From Hirundichthys speculiger (taxonomy: Eukaryota > Chordata > Actinopteri > Beloniformes > Exocoetidae): 64,000 nt of DNA. The translations under genes and the position numbers were made by a program. The notes below the pieces were generated by a model. That model saw nothing but the letters and a program-made list of their open reading frames with translations, was not told the DNA's origin and searched no databases. Within the stretch, counting starts at the first letter, position 1, and every line of letters starts with the position of its first letter. The stretch spans positions 744,001 through 808,000 of the forward strand of contig JAGFBZ010000011.1 of the NCBI GenBank assembly GCA_018398805.1. Reading direction: 5' to 3'. Below, piece after piece: positions 11,690 to 25,610 of this stretch.

Positions 11690-13060
11690 TGATGGATGTA
11701 GGTTCCACATCTGTTCTAGGTGGAGAGGGCAACTAACAAATCCATAAGGAGAGTGGCGCACGAGGGGAAGCCAACTAGTGGAGAAAGCGGGGCTGGAGGT
11801 TTTCAGCACCACGGAGAGCTCCGCCACTTTAATATCGCGACAGCGTGCGCTCTTATAGCAACCCTCATTTCTCACTTCGTTGGCCGTCACGGAGGCTTTA
11901 CTGCCGTTGCGCCGGCTCTCCAGTGACACCGATAGGATTTTCGTATAAGAGAACACCGAAGCAGCTCATTTAACACAATCAGACAAGGAAGTCTTGCTAA
12001 GGATTTTCTCCCCTCCTTCACTCTCAGGAGTTTTTGCATGCTGGCCAGCCAGCGCGCATCATAAAACACTGATTGTGAATAGATGAAGTCTTGCCAGCGT
12101 CCTGCCAAATGATTTGGCATATGGTAGAGTTGGAGGTGAAGGGGGGTTTTTTTGCAAACGGGAACCCTCGCCAGAATGTCCAGTGAGGGATGTCTCTCTG
12201 TTTGACCATTCAGTCCTTCGGCTGCTTGAGCAAATCCGGCGCACCCGGGGCGGAGAAGTCCTCCTGGATACATTTATCAAACGCTTGTCCTGTTGTTTTG
12301 GAACAGGTAGAGCTGCGGCACAGTTATGCGAGTGCAGAAAAGCTGACATCTGGTCATACTGAATGATTAATCACACCCAGTTTTGCGCCAGACAAAAGGC
12401 GACATATCCAAGCAGTATGATTAAACACTGTCACAGACTGTCAATGACATTGTCCTGCTCTGGAAAGGCTTCACCTCACACATCCCTCTCAAACTGATTT
12501 TTATTTTTTTTTTTAAGCTTTCTGTTGTTGATCTTAAAAGCTAAAACTAATTCAAAATTAAGGGCACGCTTTTGTCAGTTTTTATGAACTCAAAGTCCTA
12601 ATGGAAAGCATACAGAACAAGCAAAGTTGTTAAACAAAAATATGAAGAAAATCACAAATAAGCCATCTTTATGACAAGACTTCCACCGTACCTGTGATAT
12701 TCCGAGGTAAGAGGTCAGGCAGGCACGGAATTCGCGCAAATATGCCACAGGCTTCCCTCGCAGCGACTCGTCCAAACTGCTCTCTGTAGTTTCAGCCCTC
12801 TCCTGGCGCTCGATGGGGGCTTGAACGGCTCGGATTAATTACGGCTACTATTATCAGCAGCGGCTGCGTTAGAAGCGACGGGTACGGAGTCCCAACTCTC
12901 AGCAGCAGCAGCAGCAGCTCGCCGTCCTCCGGCTCCTCGGGCTCGTTTCCTATCAGCGCTCCGCTCCTGTTCTGTCCTATTTCAACTCCTCTCACTCCGC
13001 TGCGCTCCTGACGTCAGCCGCTGCGGATGCAGCTGCACATTCAGAGCGCAGGAAAGCGAC
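11690..13060. promoter_or_regulatory. GC/CpG-richer block; candidate host promoter and first exon
   Basis: This block is clearly richer in GC and CpG than its flanks, especially 12700-13060, which includes a (CAG)n-type run near 12901-12917. A perfect CRE octamer, TGACGTCA, lies at 13009-13016. On the minus strand, a segment ending at 12692 is followed by a consensus-like donor (CACAG|GTACGG), which fits a non-coding or mostly non-coding first exon of a gene running toward lower coordinates. A competing plus-strand donor, GAG|GTAAGA, lies at 12707, so the strand is not settled. I do not recognise any protein. The 128-codon minus frame at 11887-12273 has no known motif. Confidence 0.45.
13009..13016. 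promoter_or_regulatory. perfect CRE octamer (CREB/ATF site)
   Basis: The palindrome TGACGTCA sits at the edge of the CpG-rich block, immediately upstream of the candidate minus-strand first exon. Such sites in CpG-rich promoters are typical CREB/ATF binding sites. Its function here is inferred from position only. Confidence 0.5.
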
Positions 13061-16000
13061 ACCTGTGTGTGTGCGTGCGTGTATGCGTGTTTGTTTTAGA
13101 CTTTACGCACCAGCGGGAACCGAGGATGAAGGACAGAGCAGAGAATTAAATCTCGAGATTTTCCGCAAGCGCTTTGTTTTGATTTAAAGACCGTGCGATG
13201 TCCAATAAAAGAGTGAAATACAGCCTTTGTTGCTCAACCAGTGTTTTCTGATCTGCTGAATTAGATTTTTGCGCGATAAACACTTGCCTGAACACCGAAC
13301 TTGCTGGATGTAAACATTTAGCAGAAGTCATGGCTCGAAAATGAAAGAAAAAGATAAAATAAGAGAAAACAAGGTGACAGGTAAAAGGGAAATGATGTAA
13401 GCTTGTTCATCAAAGTGTCAAATCACTTGTTGTCAAAAGTATTTTGCTTTTCTCTCTGACCCTGCAGTGCAGCAGCACCGTCTGATGAAGGGATTGATGG
13501 TGTTGATGGAAGGATTAGACTCGGAGAAAGATCATTTTTCGCAGATGGGCAAACCGAATAGAATGAAATTAATCTTTCTTGTGCAAACTTTCTTTTGTGT
13601 TCTAGAAAGCATTACTTTTTAATAAACGTGTCTTAAAATCTTATCAGTCAGCCAGCAGAGTTAAGATCATCCATGGCAGCCAGGGTGAAAGACTGTCCTC
13701 TCTTCACCTTTTTGCGTCTAAGTGGAAGGAAGGAAGGAAGGAAGATAAACTGCGCATGGCACAATTAGGCTTACATACTGTATTCTAAAGAGACACTGGA
13801 ATGGTGGCGTCCCCATCAAAATTGCATGTGGCACTAAAACATTTATGGTAGATGTAACATTTATCAAGACAACGAGAAAGAAAAAAAAAGGGAGGGGGGG
13901 GGCGGTTAGGAAAAGCAGGAATCGAAAAGACAGAATCAAAAACTGAAGGGTGGGGGGATTGGGGGGGCTTGGTTTACTATGAAATACTCTAAAACAGTAA
14001 AAACTAATGATATTTTACAATATGATATTTAAGTCATACCTTAAGAAACCCCAATCTAAAACATGTGTTTATTAACGTCTAGATTTTGTTTTTTGTTTGT
14101 TTTTTGAAATAAATACCTAACCTTAGCCAACAACTAATGACAGTAAAGTTGAAATGTAAATTGTTCCTGGACAATATTGGGTCACATGGGGCCCATATTT
14201 GGTTATCTAGCACGATATTACATCCCTTCCTACAGTCTTTTTAACATATTCAAATGTCTTGTTTGTCCAGTATCACTTTTGTGACAACTTTGCTTAATAC
14301 AAAACAAAGCATTTGACAGTGCTGAATAGAGATTGTCATGTAATGTTTTTTTTTAACCTTAAAACTCTTATAATTTTACAGTTGTGAGCATGCATGACGG
14401 TTTCATGCCGTGCAGAACATTTCTAGCAAATTATTTCTGGTTCCCAGAATGTTCCAGAAATATTCTTGGTATATTATGAAACATAAGGATACTTTTGTGG
14501 CCAAGAAAATGTAGCAATTTTACCAGTTTGAGCCTTTTTTTTTTTTTTTTAATGAAACTCTTCAGTTTTGTGCTGTAGATCAACATAGCTTTTGCACCTT
14601 CTGTAATAAACTATAATTTAGAGTTATTTGTAGGACTTTGTCCATTCTAAATACAAATTTCATTCCAAACCAGAGGAGAAAAGAGAAAGAAAGATGACAG
14701 GAACGATGTAGTAATAACTGCAACAATAACTTTGTTCCATAATCCAAAATGTAATTAGTTGAATCCAAAAGTGAAGCCTAAAGGCTCTGCCAGGTCCCAG
14801 GAAGTGAACAGAAGCCATGATGAGAAGTGGGATGATCGTATCAATTTAGATGTCTACAGCGTTTAAGTTTACATTTCTCTCTTCTTGACTTGTGAAGTTG
14901 AGAAAGTGCATGGGCACACTCCTATGACAGATTTATTTATTTTTCCTCCAGTGTTCGTAGCAGCCAACACAGGAACCAACTAACCTTTCTCTTTGCAGAA
15001 AATTTCCTCTGTAAAAAATGTTTTCCCTTGGTGCTAGAGCTATGGATACACAGTTTATTTTGGTAGCTTTAGTGAACTTTACTTTTCTCCAAGATCCCAA
15101 GAACACCAAAGCAGCAAAGATGAAGTTCTTGACTCTCTGACTTCTATATTTGTTAGGTATACCTTGTTATAAATACCTTTACTCTGATGGACAGTTCTAT
15201 AATGAAGTCAGTCTCATGTTTTTGATACTACTGATGCTATTTTCTGAATGTATTTAAATCCTTTCACTTGAGAAAATCTCTTTTAGGCTGAAAAGCAACC
15301 AGACAATAATGTGAAATATTTACACTTCCATATATGACAACCAGAGACTATCCACAGACAAATACAAGGTGAACACACACTCTCATTCCTCAACCCATCT
15401 CTCTGCCATTGAAGTGGATGTGCTCAGATCCATACTATTGACAAATGCAAACCAGATCTATTCATAAAACCAACAGCTCTTTGGGAACAGCAGAGCCAAT
15501 CTCAGGCTGCTGTAGGCGTACCTGGAGTGGCACATCAATCACACCTAAATGGTCCAAATATGAATTAACCATCAAGGGGCTCATATCGACGACAGCCTGT
15601 GTGTGGAATTGCAAATGTAACATCACTTGCATAATACCCAGAGCCAAACCCTTCTCTGGACAAACCTGGTTTCAGACAAGCCTGTTGTTTCTGAGCAGCT
15701 ACAGAAGTCATCATTATCTCTGTCATCATTTGCTCAGGCGTGTTTGTGCTAGCAGCCATACATCAGACACATAATATCTTCTCCCCTCAGCCTTAAAGGC
15801 ACTGAGGCATGTGTCAGCACTAAAAGGTCTCTCTTACATAGGTGCTTCCCCAGAGACAGAAACACCAGGAGATAGAGTAATAACTCTTCTTTATGTGCCT
15901 TTCCTCCAGTTCGCCATGGCTAGCGCTGATGTGATTCCCACACATACACTGAACACACGTGTCTTCATCAGTTACTGCAATAGACTCTTTGTAAGTCAGT

Positions 16001-17160
16001 GTCATGACATTAAAATTATGCAAATATCAACTTTTTTTTTTTTTTTGGTTTGAAATTTTGCAAATACACAGTGCAATTATTTGCACTAAATAGAACTAAG
16101 ACAACAGAAAATGTTGATAAACATTTGCAGTTTGTCAAAAAAAAAAAGAAAGAAGAGAAAACAATGCTCAGTTTGAATTTGATGCCAAAACCATACTTCA
16201 GAAATGACTGAGGCAGCCGACTGAGACGGTTTCCACAAATGTTTCCCTATTCTCTTTCAGAGTAGGATATCAGCTGCTCCACAGTTTTCTTTTCATCTGA
16301 GCAACAGATCAGAGCCGTTGAAAAGGCCAGTTTCGCACCCAAGCTCTTTCTCTACAGAGTATTGTTTGACAACGTCATTCTGAAATCAGCAAGGTCTTCT
16401 CCAGAAAATGACTGTCCGGACATAAACATTCTGCTCCAAAGTCTCTGTAAATAATTCTGCATTAGTAGCGAATGGACAAATGTGAACGCTACCCATGCCA
16501 GGCCAACTAATGCCCCCACCCACATGACTGATGCTCATGAGCAATAATGACCATCATCAGTTGGTTTGGCTCTAAATACCTGGAGCCATGTGTGACAGCA
16601 GTGTACACTCCTGCTCTGCCACTGGTGGAAGACCTTACTAATGAGGCATTAAAACAGAACAAAGTATTTACAGATTGACGTTCTCGCACCAGATAAAAGT
16701 TGGAATTTTGGCTTTTCTTTGATTTGTAATACAAACATTTCTTTCTTTCTCTTTCATTTTTTTTTAACCTCTGCAGGGTCGTTAACTCTGAATTAATAGA
16801 GTTGATCACTTCTTTTTCAGCTGAGACAGGTGTCTGGATGCCGCTTCTCCCGCCGTTAGTTCTAAATGTCTTTATTTACGATTTGTTGCTCCTGGTTTTC
16901 TTGTGTCCTTGTCTGTGAGGCCTCTGTCTGATGTTTTGTTAGTTTTTCTCTCCGTTTCCTTTCAAAAAGTGCTCTGACCTTCCCTCCCTGCCTGCTTTCA
17001 TTTATCTTTATTTGTTTGTTTTGCTCTCTTTTTCTAAACAGCAAAATTATGCATATTGTGAATTTAAGCATATTTTAAATATTCTAGGTGACACATCTAC
17101 ATCTGGCTGCAGATGTTATGTCTAATAGTCTAATTTTTGTGCTGTTTTGTTGTATTTTAT
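13061..17160. other. no recognisable gene
   Basis: AT-rich non-coding sequence. It holds a short (GGAA)n at about 13727-13742, poly-G runs near 13893-13901 and 13951-13967, and several poly-A/T runs. The 100-110-codon frames at 15445-15774 (+) and 16507-16809 (-) show no motif I recognise. Confidence 0.45.
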
Positions 17161-17164
17161 GAAC

Positions 17165-17305
17165 ATTTTATGCGTATACTGTATTTAGCTCTTGTGTATA
17201 TATTGTAACAATTGTTGCTCTTAGCCAGGACACTCTTAAAAAGGAGGTTTTACATCTCAAGAGGTCTTTCTCCCTGCTTAAATAAAGGTTATTAATAATA
17301 AAAAA
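17165..17305 (+). repeat. LINE 3' tail fragment
   Basis: It contains 'ggacactcttaaaaaggagg', then 'tacatctcaagaggtc' and 'ctgcttaaataaaggtta', followed by an AT-rich microsatellite. This is the characteristic 3' end of a vertebrate LINE type whose tail usually reads 'aatctcaatgggac...ctggttaaataaagg'. Only the tail is left. Confidence 0.6.
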
Positions 17306-17737
17306 TAATTATAATGGACTCTGTCTGCTACTCCTGCCTCCCTGGTCTCCTGCATTTGATCCTCCTTCATGCCACTTCTGAAACTATGACCATGAATTAG
17401 AATAAGTAATAAGATGACTCATAATATGAAATAGGAAAAAGTGGACACATTCAACAAGACATAGACTCAGTTTGATAGACAAAATTGTGCTAAATGTATT
17501 TGGTCCAGTCTTTGAACATGTGTTCTAGCAAAAGCAAGCAGCTGAATTCTAATTACATGATCAGCACTTAACTTTTAAAGAGGTATCCTCACATTCTCTA
17601 ATGTTTTCTGCCATTCACGAAAAGTCTTTAATCAAGTTCCTGATACCTAACATAATTTCAACAGTCTGCAAGGGCCTGAATCTTATTAGAAGTTTAGAGT
17701 ATTTGGGGTAAAAGTCCATTTAGTTGAAACTTTGATC

Positions 17738-17850
17738 CGTCCATTGATTTCCTCTACATGTTTCATCTTGTTCAGGGTCAAGAGGTGCTGGAGCCTGTCC
17801 CAGCTGTAGTCAGGTAAGAGGTGGGCACAGGCCTCATGTCTATCACTGGG
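17738..17850 (-). repeat. fragment of the GGATGGATG-tailed fish retroposon family
   Basis: It shares 'ctggagcctgtcccagctgt', 'gtcaggtaagaggtggg' and 'ctatcactggga' with the copy at 5885-6150 and has the same minus orientation. It is more degraded and ends just before the hAT-like element at 17884. Confidence 0.6.
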
Positions 17851-17883
17851 ACATAAAGAGAAAAATGAAACAAAAAAAAAAAT

Positions 17884-19028
17884 TAGGGCTGGGCAAGTTA
17901 ACGCGCAATTATCGCGTTAATGCATTAATTTATTAACGCCGACATTTATTTCATCGCGCGTTAACGCATGTTGCTCACATGCTTTTGTTTTGAAAAATCT
18001 GTTACTGGCCGCTGTGGAACCGGAAAACAGTAAACATAAGGAAAAGCTAAAACAGACATGGAGAATGGTAAAAATCTGTGAACTTTAGAGTTCGGGTTGC
18101 AACTCAGGTAGCAATATTAAAAATTCTGTCTAAAAAAAAATTCTAGACTGCAACAAAACATTCGCTTCATTCCTTACATCAGATCTGCTCCATGTGTTCA
18201 CTGTCGTGTTATTATCTTGCTGGTTACTTCAGTGTGGCTCCATCTAGTGGCACAGATGTGTAACGACAACAGAAAGTCCAGTCCTCGATTATAAAACAAA
18301 TTCAGTTCTGTGGCCCGTTTTTTAAATTTCGTATTTTTGCTCCAAGTCTAAAATTGAAATATAGAAAAAAAAAAAAAAAAAAAAACAGGCATTTTATTTT
18401 GGTTTTCTTTTTGTCTTAGATTAAAAATGAAAAACGTAAGAAAACATCACTTTTAAATTTTTTTCAATTTTTGATTGACAATTGAAAATGGAATGAATGA
18501 TACATGGATTGGTAAAGTTACTGAACTTTAACATGGACATTTTCATTTTAAAGTTCTCACAGATGGAGGATTTGACAGAAACAAGGTTATTTGTAACAAC
18601 TGACAAGTTGAACTCGCCATTAAAAGTTTCTGCTGTTACCTCAGAAATGACCTGTTTTAATGTTCTGATTGTACTGAACCACAATCATTCTGTTGGATTT
18701 TTCTTGTAGACTTTTTTTTTTTTTTTTTTTTTTATAACAACAGGATGACATTAATGCCCTGGCAGTGACAATAAGCTTTTTTTTATTTTACATTTTTTAA
18801 GATGAGATTTACACTAAATATGTGTTACTGACAAGTGCTGATGTTAAAAGTGTTTGAACAACAAATGTTATGACACTTTAGTTCATATGGCAGCAGAAAA
18901 ATTTTTTAATAAAAGTGCATTTTACACTACTTTTGAATTCATTATTCGATTTTGCGTATACAATGCGATTAATTGTGATTAATCAGGGAAATAATGCGAT
19001 TAAAAATTTTAATTGTTGCCCAGCCCTA
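17884..19028 (+). mobile_element. hAT-like non-autonomous element (1145 bp) with decayed BED-finger exon
   Basis: The termini are TAGGGCTGGGCAA and, at the other end, TTGCCCAGCCCTA, each followed inward by TTAACGCG / GCGATTAA-rich text. At 18538-18600 the plus strand reads HFHFKVLTDGGFDRNKVICNN and then a stop. This aligns by eye with the zinc-finger exons of the elements at 42185-43446 and 43497-44301 (FSFKVLP...KVIC...C...SYH). A BED-type zinc finger is the usual N-terminus of hAT transposases. Here the second Cys pair and the His residues are lost, so it is a relic. Poly-A (18364-18384) and poly-T (18711-18733) runs are internal. The 8-bp target duplication is not readable because the flanks are A-rich and (TA)n. 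Confidence 0.72.
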
Positions 19029-22000
19029 ATATATATATATATATCACTCATGCTAATCTTGTTTTGCTTTAAGGTTTCTGTGCTTCGGTGTTGCTTTGCA
19101 CACACAATTTGGTGGGAAATCTATGTAGTGAGCTCTGCTAAAGCGCATGCAGCTGTAGAAAGAAACCCAGCAAGTCCTAACTCTGCAAATGATGGATTTA
19201 TCTGAAACCAGCTTAGAGAGAGCTTTTAAATACAGTGAAGGGCTACTGCACACACACACAAACACACATACACACTCCCAAATCACCTTGTGCACCAGCA
19301 TATGTTACCGCCAACGACATAAATGTACCTGCAGAAATAATATACTGGCACACATAAGCAGATGCACTCACACAAACACAAGTACATAAATAACTTTACT
19401 TCATGGTGTACTCTACTGAGTAGAGCTGTCAGAGAACGCTGCACAGCATCAGCTGCTCAGTGAAACGACTTGCTGGTGGAGAGAGGGAGGTAGTGCAGAC
19501 AAAGTGCCTTGCTTTCGTTTCTCTTTGTAGCCTGCAGCCACACGGCTCCTTATGGACAAACCAGGGTCTTTGATTCCTCATGCTGCCTCACTCATTCATG
19601 TGTGCTAATGCACACGCAAAGAAATGCATATGTGCAGAAACACACTCTGGCACTCGCATAGAGCTACGTTTTTCCCTCTCCTTCCCAACGTCTGTCCACA
19701 CATGCACACACACACCTGTATAATGGTCTTTGTTTCCACCTTCCTTCTCACCCTGTTCCAATTTGATGGCAGCGCGGCCACCAGGTTCCCCAGATGACCA
19801 TTGAGATAGAGCTAACAGATGAAAGCAGCAGTAAGACGCTGGCAGTAATGGTGCTACAGCTCCGGCTTACAGCCCATATTTCTCACTGATGGCTCTGCTG
19901 CCCTGCTTCCCTCTGACACCTGCCGGAGTAAGATTCCTGGAAGAGCTGTCAGTATTAGAGATGGAGAGACATATAAACAGAAGCTTGTATGCGACATGCT
20001 TGCATGCTTGCAAAGATGTTAGCTTTTTAAGGTGAAAAGACCTTTGACTGGAGTTATTTTCTGATCCATCTGTATCTTAGCTCACTCAGTTTCTCATTGT
20101 CATTGATTGTGTGTTTGTCCAAAACCTAAAATGGGTAGATTAAGGGCACATTATTGCAAGACTACATCAAAATAATGGATCTAACATAATCACACAGGAC
20201 TGCATAAAGGTTTTTTAGCACAGAAGCATCAAAATAAAAAACAAACAAAAACCAACTTCTTATTGCCAGCCTATTAATTGTAATACTATTCCTTTCTTTT
20301 GAAATTCTATTTGGCACAAAGAAGTCAACATATTTGACCGTAAAGGAAGCCGTGCTGGAGCATAAGCAGAGAGCATCTATTCTGTTCATGCACGGGGGCT
20401 TGACTTTGGCTCTTTATTTTCTGGACCAATGTGTTACTTTTCAGAAACCAATAAATATGAATCTTTATGAATATCATCATGTCAGCTGCTTATTTTAAAG
20501 AAATATATCACAGTTCACCGAGCAATAAGAGCCTCTGCTTGACTTATATTCCTTGTTTACTTGCTGTTTCTTAACAACCAACACCATATTTTTGAACAAA
20601 GTAATTGCAATCCAAACCACTATCTTTTCCTAACCCTAACCAAGTTATTTTGTGCCAGATATGGAAACCCATCAGTTGCAAACTGATGACTTGGCCTCAA
20701 AGGGCAACAGCCAATGTTTCTGCGCTTTCAGTGCATCTAGCAGATATTTAAATAACAGACATCAGGGTCAGATGAGTGATAGAGGTGCTAAGATTGTTTC
20801 TGACCAAATGCATTCTGGATAATTTTACTGTTCATGTGCATGCAACCAAAGCCACAAGTAGACCATCAAGAGAAATAAGAGCTTCAAGTGAAAAGAGTTT
20901 CCTTTGGCTGCAGATTCTGCATATTCGTACGTCGACATGTCTGTTTATACAGATTGTTTTGTGTTTTAATTTCAATTTGATCAAACCATACCAGTGACAG
21001 CTGATAAAATAATTCTGATTTTAACAGTCCTAATCGGAAAATGTCTCTCATGAGCTATTTTCTACATTTAGAGGAGTCATCAACTTCTGCATCTCATGTC
21101 ATACTGCAAAATAAGCTTTGATATTATCAATGGGATGACAAAAACACAACTTGACCACTGCATGAAGGCAGACACAGACACTGTCAGTTAAGTGAACGAT
21201 TACTGTTGAAATAAACACTATAAGACCGAATATTCCAAATATTCTCCATGGGGACATTGTTGTTACCAACCAGGATTCAAATGTTGGTTTCTTAGGAGAA
21301 ATCAGCTAAAATGGGAAAAAGCGAGAGAAGAAACAAGGAAAGATGTCAGTACAACTTGGATGAAGTACAGAATAAAAGGTGCTCTTGATGAATATCAGCA
21401 CTTAGCTGAAAGGGGGAACACGTCAAATATTTGTTTTCTTGTATAGCACTGTACAGCAATGTTCAGTATCTTATTGAATCAAATTATTGCTTACTATAGC
21501 ATGCAAAAGTTAATGTTTACAATCAATTTACTGTTAAAATTAAAACATGGTCAGCTGTGAATTACTGCGTTGTTCCATTTAGTGCTGGTCCATTTCAGTT
21601 TTAACTCAAGAGGGCACCACAACGCTCATTATTGTAAAACAATTATATTTTATCACTTTATGTATTATGTATTTCACAGTATGAATAGATTACCAAAAAG
21701 TGGCTGCTTTACCTTATTACACCTTACATGAATATGTGTGCTATGCTGGTGGAGTTTTAAAAATACTTTCCTGCTCTTTTTCAATGTATTTAAAAGTCCT
21801 TAAAATGTGTTTATAACACTGGGTCACAAAACACACATTTCTAGAGTCATTTTGATCATTTATCAAATTGTAAGAAGGTGTTGACTTTAGTATAAACTTA
21901 AATAAAATATAAAATCGTGAAATTTGGGAAGGGTGTACAACTCAAATGACAGGGCCACATGTATGATTCATACTTGGACAGTTGTTCAGTTGTTGAGTAT

Positions 22001-25000
22001 TCTTACCAAGTTTTAATGTCTTTTTAATAAGTGACAGCTCATCAGGTGGTGACCCAGAAAATGAAGAAGCCTGTTGCAATGAAAAGCAGGATGTTTCCTC
22101 AACCTAAGGGTACCAAAGAGAAAATGTAAAAGAAAAAAAAAAATCCTGATTTCATCACCTCAAAGATGTACATGGGTGACAATGATTTTGCTACCTTTCC
22201 AAAAGAAGCAGAAATTCTTTCAGCTCCAAATGTAACATAGCAACATCTGAAAATCAGCATCCTCGCTGTGTGTCTGTTGGCATGAGTAATTTTTCACTTT
22301 AGTGAAATATTTGCGCACATTTACACAGATTCCGAGTTTTTTACCTCAACTCTAAGTAGGAATGCAAGGTTTATAACTTTACTTTACACGTCTGGGTGCA
22401 CACATGCGGGTACAAGTCATTCGCCACAATGCTGAGGCAGAATTTATGAGTGGTAATGGGCCAGAGTAGTTTAATCTTTCCAAACAATGCCAGTAAGCTC
22501 AGCATTGGGAGGTCAGACCAGCTCTCACACTTGTCATCCCATTTCTGCATTTTAGTCTGTGCAGCACTCATTAACCCAGAAAGGCAGTAAATCCTTATAT
22601 ATAATCTCCACCCCCCACCCCCTTTTTTTTTGGCTTATAGAGTTGTTTGTCCATCGTAACAGCTAACATTAATCAAGTCAAGCTGCGGTGTCAAGCTGCG
22701 AATCTGTGTCACTCTGTGCAGATCTGAAAATGTGATCTCTTTATGATTTCAGATTTAGAAATTTGGCTCAACTTTAAATCATGCACTTTACCGTGAAGCT
22801 CCTCCAGACTGAGCACACGTTCGTCTGCTGCTCTTGATGTTAAGAATTAAAAAAATAATTAAAAAAAAAAAGGGAGGTGGGGGGGATCACATCACTGTAG
22901 CACTATGTAAGACATCATGTAATCAGAAAATCCCACTAATAGACCACTGATTAGCTTCTTTAAATCAACTGCTGTTTGTGTTTCTGCTAAAGCTGGAGCA
23001 ATCACTCACCTGGTTAATGTGCTTTTTCTTCATGAATCACAATTCAATTTGTTTCCCTTTTCAACATATTTGCTGTCATCTCAGTACTGCTGGTTTTGAT
23101 AAAGTGATTAAAGCGGCATGTTATCAATTAGCCAATCAGTAAAGAATCACATATATTAGTGTTTTGTGACAAAACACTAACACACAGACAAGAAGAATAT
23201 ATTTCTTACTCTAATAAAGTACCTCAGTTGTTACAGGCAGCAACAACAACAGGGTCACTAATAAGATTAGCAGTTCTAATGGCATCTGGCTGTGTTCCCA
23301 TCATTTACAACTCAGATTTCCTCACTGGGACAATCTGCCTGAGGGGATTTGCCCTGTGAAGAAAAAAAAAAAACAAAAACAATTTGCAATCCCACACAGC
23401 ACAAGGTAGATCATGACTGAGGGTGAAAGCACAAACAGCCGACATACACAGCAAAGTTGGACAGTGAGGCCCCCGCAATGGACCTACCTCTACATTAACT
23501 GGTTAATAGTCCTCTTTTGTTTTTTTTTTCATAAAAGAAAAATTAGGGGAAATTCCTCAAAGTTGAATTTTTGGATTGTTTAATGGACACCTGAAAATAT
23601 CTGTTATGGTTTCTGATGCTCAAGTTGATCTCATTCGATACTGGAAGCCAAGGTTCGGATACTCTTCGGACTGAAATGCCAAAATGCCACTCCTGTTGCC
23701 ATGTGAATGTTGCACCTGTGTGACTGAAATGAAACATTTGATTTCCATGCTGACACAGACGTACGCCGACAGATCACTGGATACAACAGTTTCAAAGTAA
23801 CTTGAAATATGCACTTACAGCCACCAAGCTCCTTGATCTTTGGAGCAGCAGTTTAAATGTTGAGTGTCCCTGGTGGCCTCGCAGTTTGTCAGAAGGTGGC
23901 CTCTTTGGGTTTGCGTCAGATCAAGATCAGCCCTAATGAGCTCTGACCAGAACACACAGCACACCGCACAGTGGTTAAAAAAGACAAAACACTGAAATGA
24001 CTGATCTTGCCATTTAACAGACTATGAACTCTGATGTCTTAATCATTCCCTTTAACAAATCTACATCATTCATAATGGCAACATGCAATGAAGGGGAGAA
24101 AAGAGGCCATTAGAGGGTTTTTAAGATGTCATTTAACTAATCTAAAGATAGCACAGAGAATTATGCCCTCTGAAACTGAAGTTACATACAATCCTAAATA
24201 AAAATTAAGATGAAAAATGCAGTGAACAGTAATGACGGTAAATGAATAAGCTCTGCTGTCGGCAAAACTAGAACTGACAGAAAAACATGGATTAAGTTGA
24301 AAAAAGACCAGGAATGAACAGGGCTCACAGTGGATCCAATACTTTAGGAGATAACTACAGGCAACCGCATGCAAAGCCTTTAAGAAGTCAGTGAAATATT
24401 AAAATAGAATCTTAAACTGACAGTTTTACTGTAATCCCGTGGTTCATTTTAAAATATGTTTCAGGGTTTAACTGGTTTGTTTGAACGATGAATGGGGTCA
24501 AAAACTGCACCTTTGTTTTGATCCTTTAGAGAATGAAACTCAAAAGAAAACATTACTACATTTGGAGGGCAGAAACAAGAGATCAGGGTCAGTTCAAATC
24601 CAGAACATTTAGCAAATATCAGGCTTGTTGCAAAGTGCTTCCAGATGAACCTTCTGCTAAATAGCTTTCATCAGAGACAGTGAAACTAACTGAGATGGCA
24701 TTCAGTTCATGATAAAACCCCCAAAATGCTGCAGTTCTTAATGCACTGAGAACCAGCTTCATCTTTCATGACTACTTATGGACACATAACATCTAAAACC
24801 AATGTACTTTTGTTCTTTGAAAATAGAGACAAGACATATACAAGGAAAACTTTCCACTGAAAACAAATAGTATCACAAGAGAAAATGCAAAAGTGATCCC
24901 TAGGTGTCTGACAGTGATAATTAAGCAAAAATTAGGGCAACAAACATAGATGTGTGAGTGTAGTATGTGTGTCTGAATAATATATGTAGATTTTTTTTTT

Positions 25001-25610
25001 AATCTAGCTGTGCACTGTTATTCTTCCACATGTAATTATCTCTTTGAATAGTAAACTATACTTTAAATTACATCAAGAAAAAAGTGAAGGAGGACATTTT
25101 GTTCTTCAACTCCTGCAAGCTTTAAGACCGAGGGTCGCATCCATCATGAAATATGGCCACTCCCCTACTTTCTGTTTGATCTTCAGGAGATATGGAAATA
25201 CAACTCCTTTTATCAGAATCGCCGTGTTATACTACTGATGGGTATATAATACTGAGAGGCTCAAACGATTTAACTGAGAGGAGAGAGAGTTCAGCAGTAG
25301 TTTCTGAGAGGGATTATAAACGACCCGTGGTCCTGCCAAAGCCCAGAGCACAATCGATGCTGTAGAAGTGATCTTGGTCATTATGGTTGAACAAGAGCCA
25401 GCTCGGCACAAAGGAATTGGTTTCTGGAATGATTCTCATTAGCTGCTGTCACTCTGTTGGTGTAATTAATGTAATTAATATGCTAAAATAAAAAGCAACT
25501 GCTCCGCTTTCACCTCTCATTTCAGTATCATTTGTAAAAGCCAGTCATTAAAGGTCAAATGAAACTGAGCTGTGTTTGTGGGGCAGCACACCTGTTATAT
25601 ATTCCTGGGG
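19029..25610. other. long stretch without a recognisable gene or transposon
   Basis: The stretch starts with a short (TA)n (19029-19043). Small (CA)n clusters occur near 19248-19275 and 19700-19714, with poly-A/T runs elsewhere. Open frames are short, lack known motifs and often overlap on both strands. It resembles ordinary intron or intergenic DNA; conserved non-coding elements cannot be judged from one sequence. Confidence 0.45.

Noticed and set aside
11887..12273. 128-codon minus-strand frame in the CpG-rich block
   Set aside because: There is no recognisable domain, overlapping frames of similar length exist on both strands, and CpG-rich DNA lengthens chance frames. I kept only the promoter-like interpretation.
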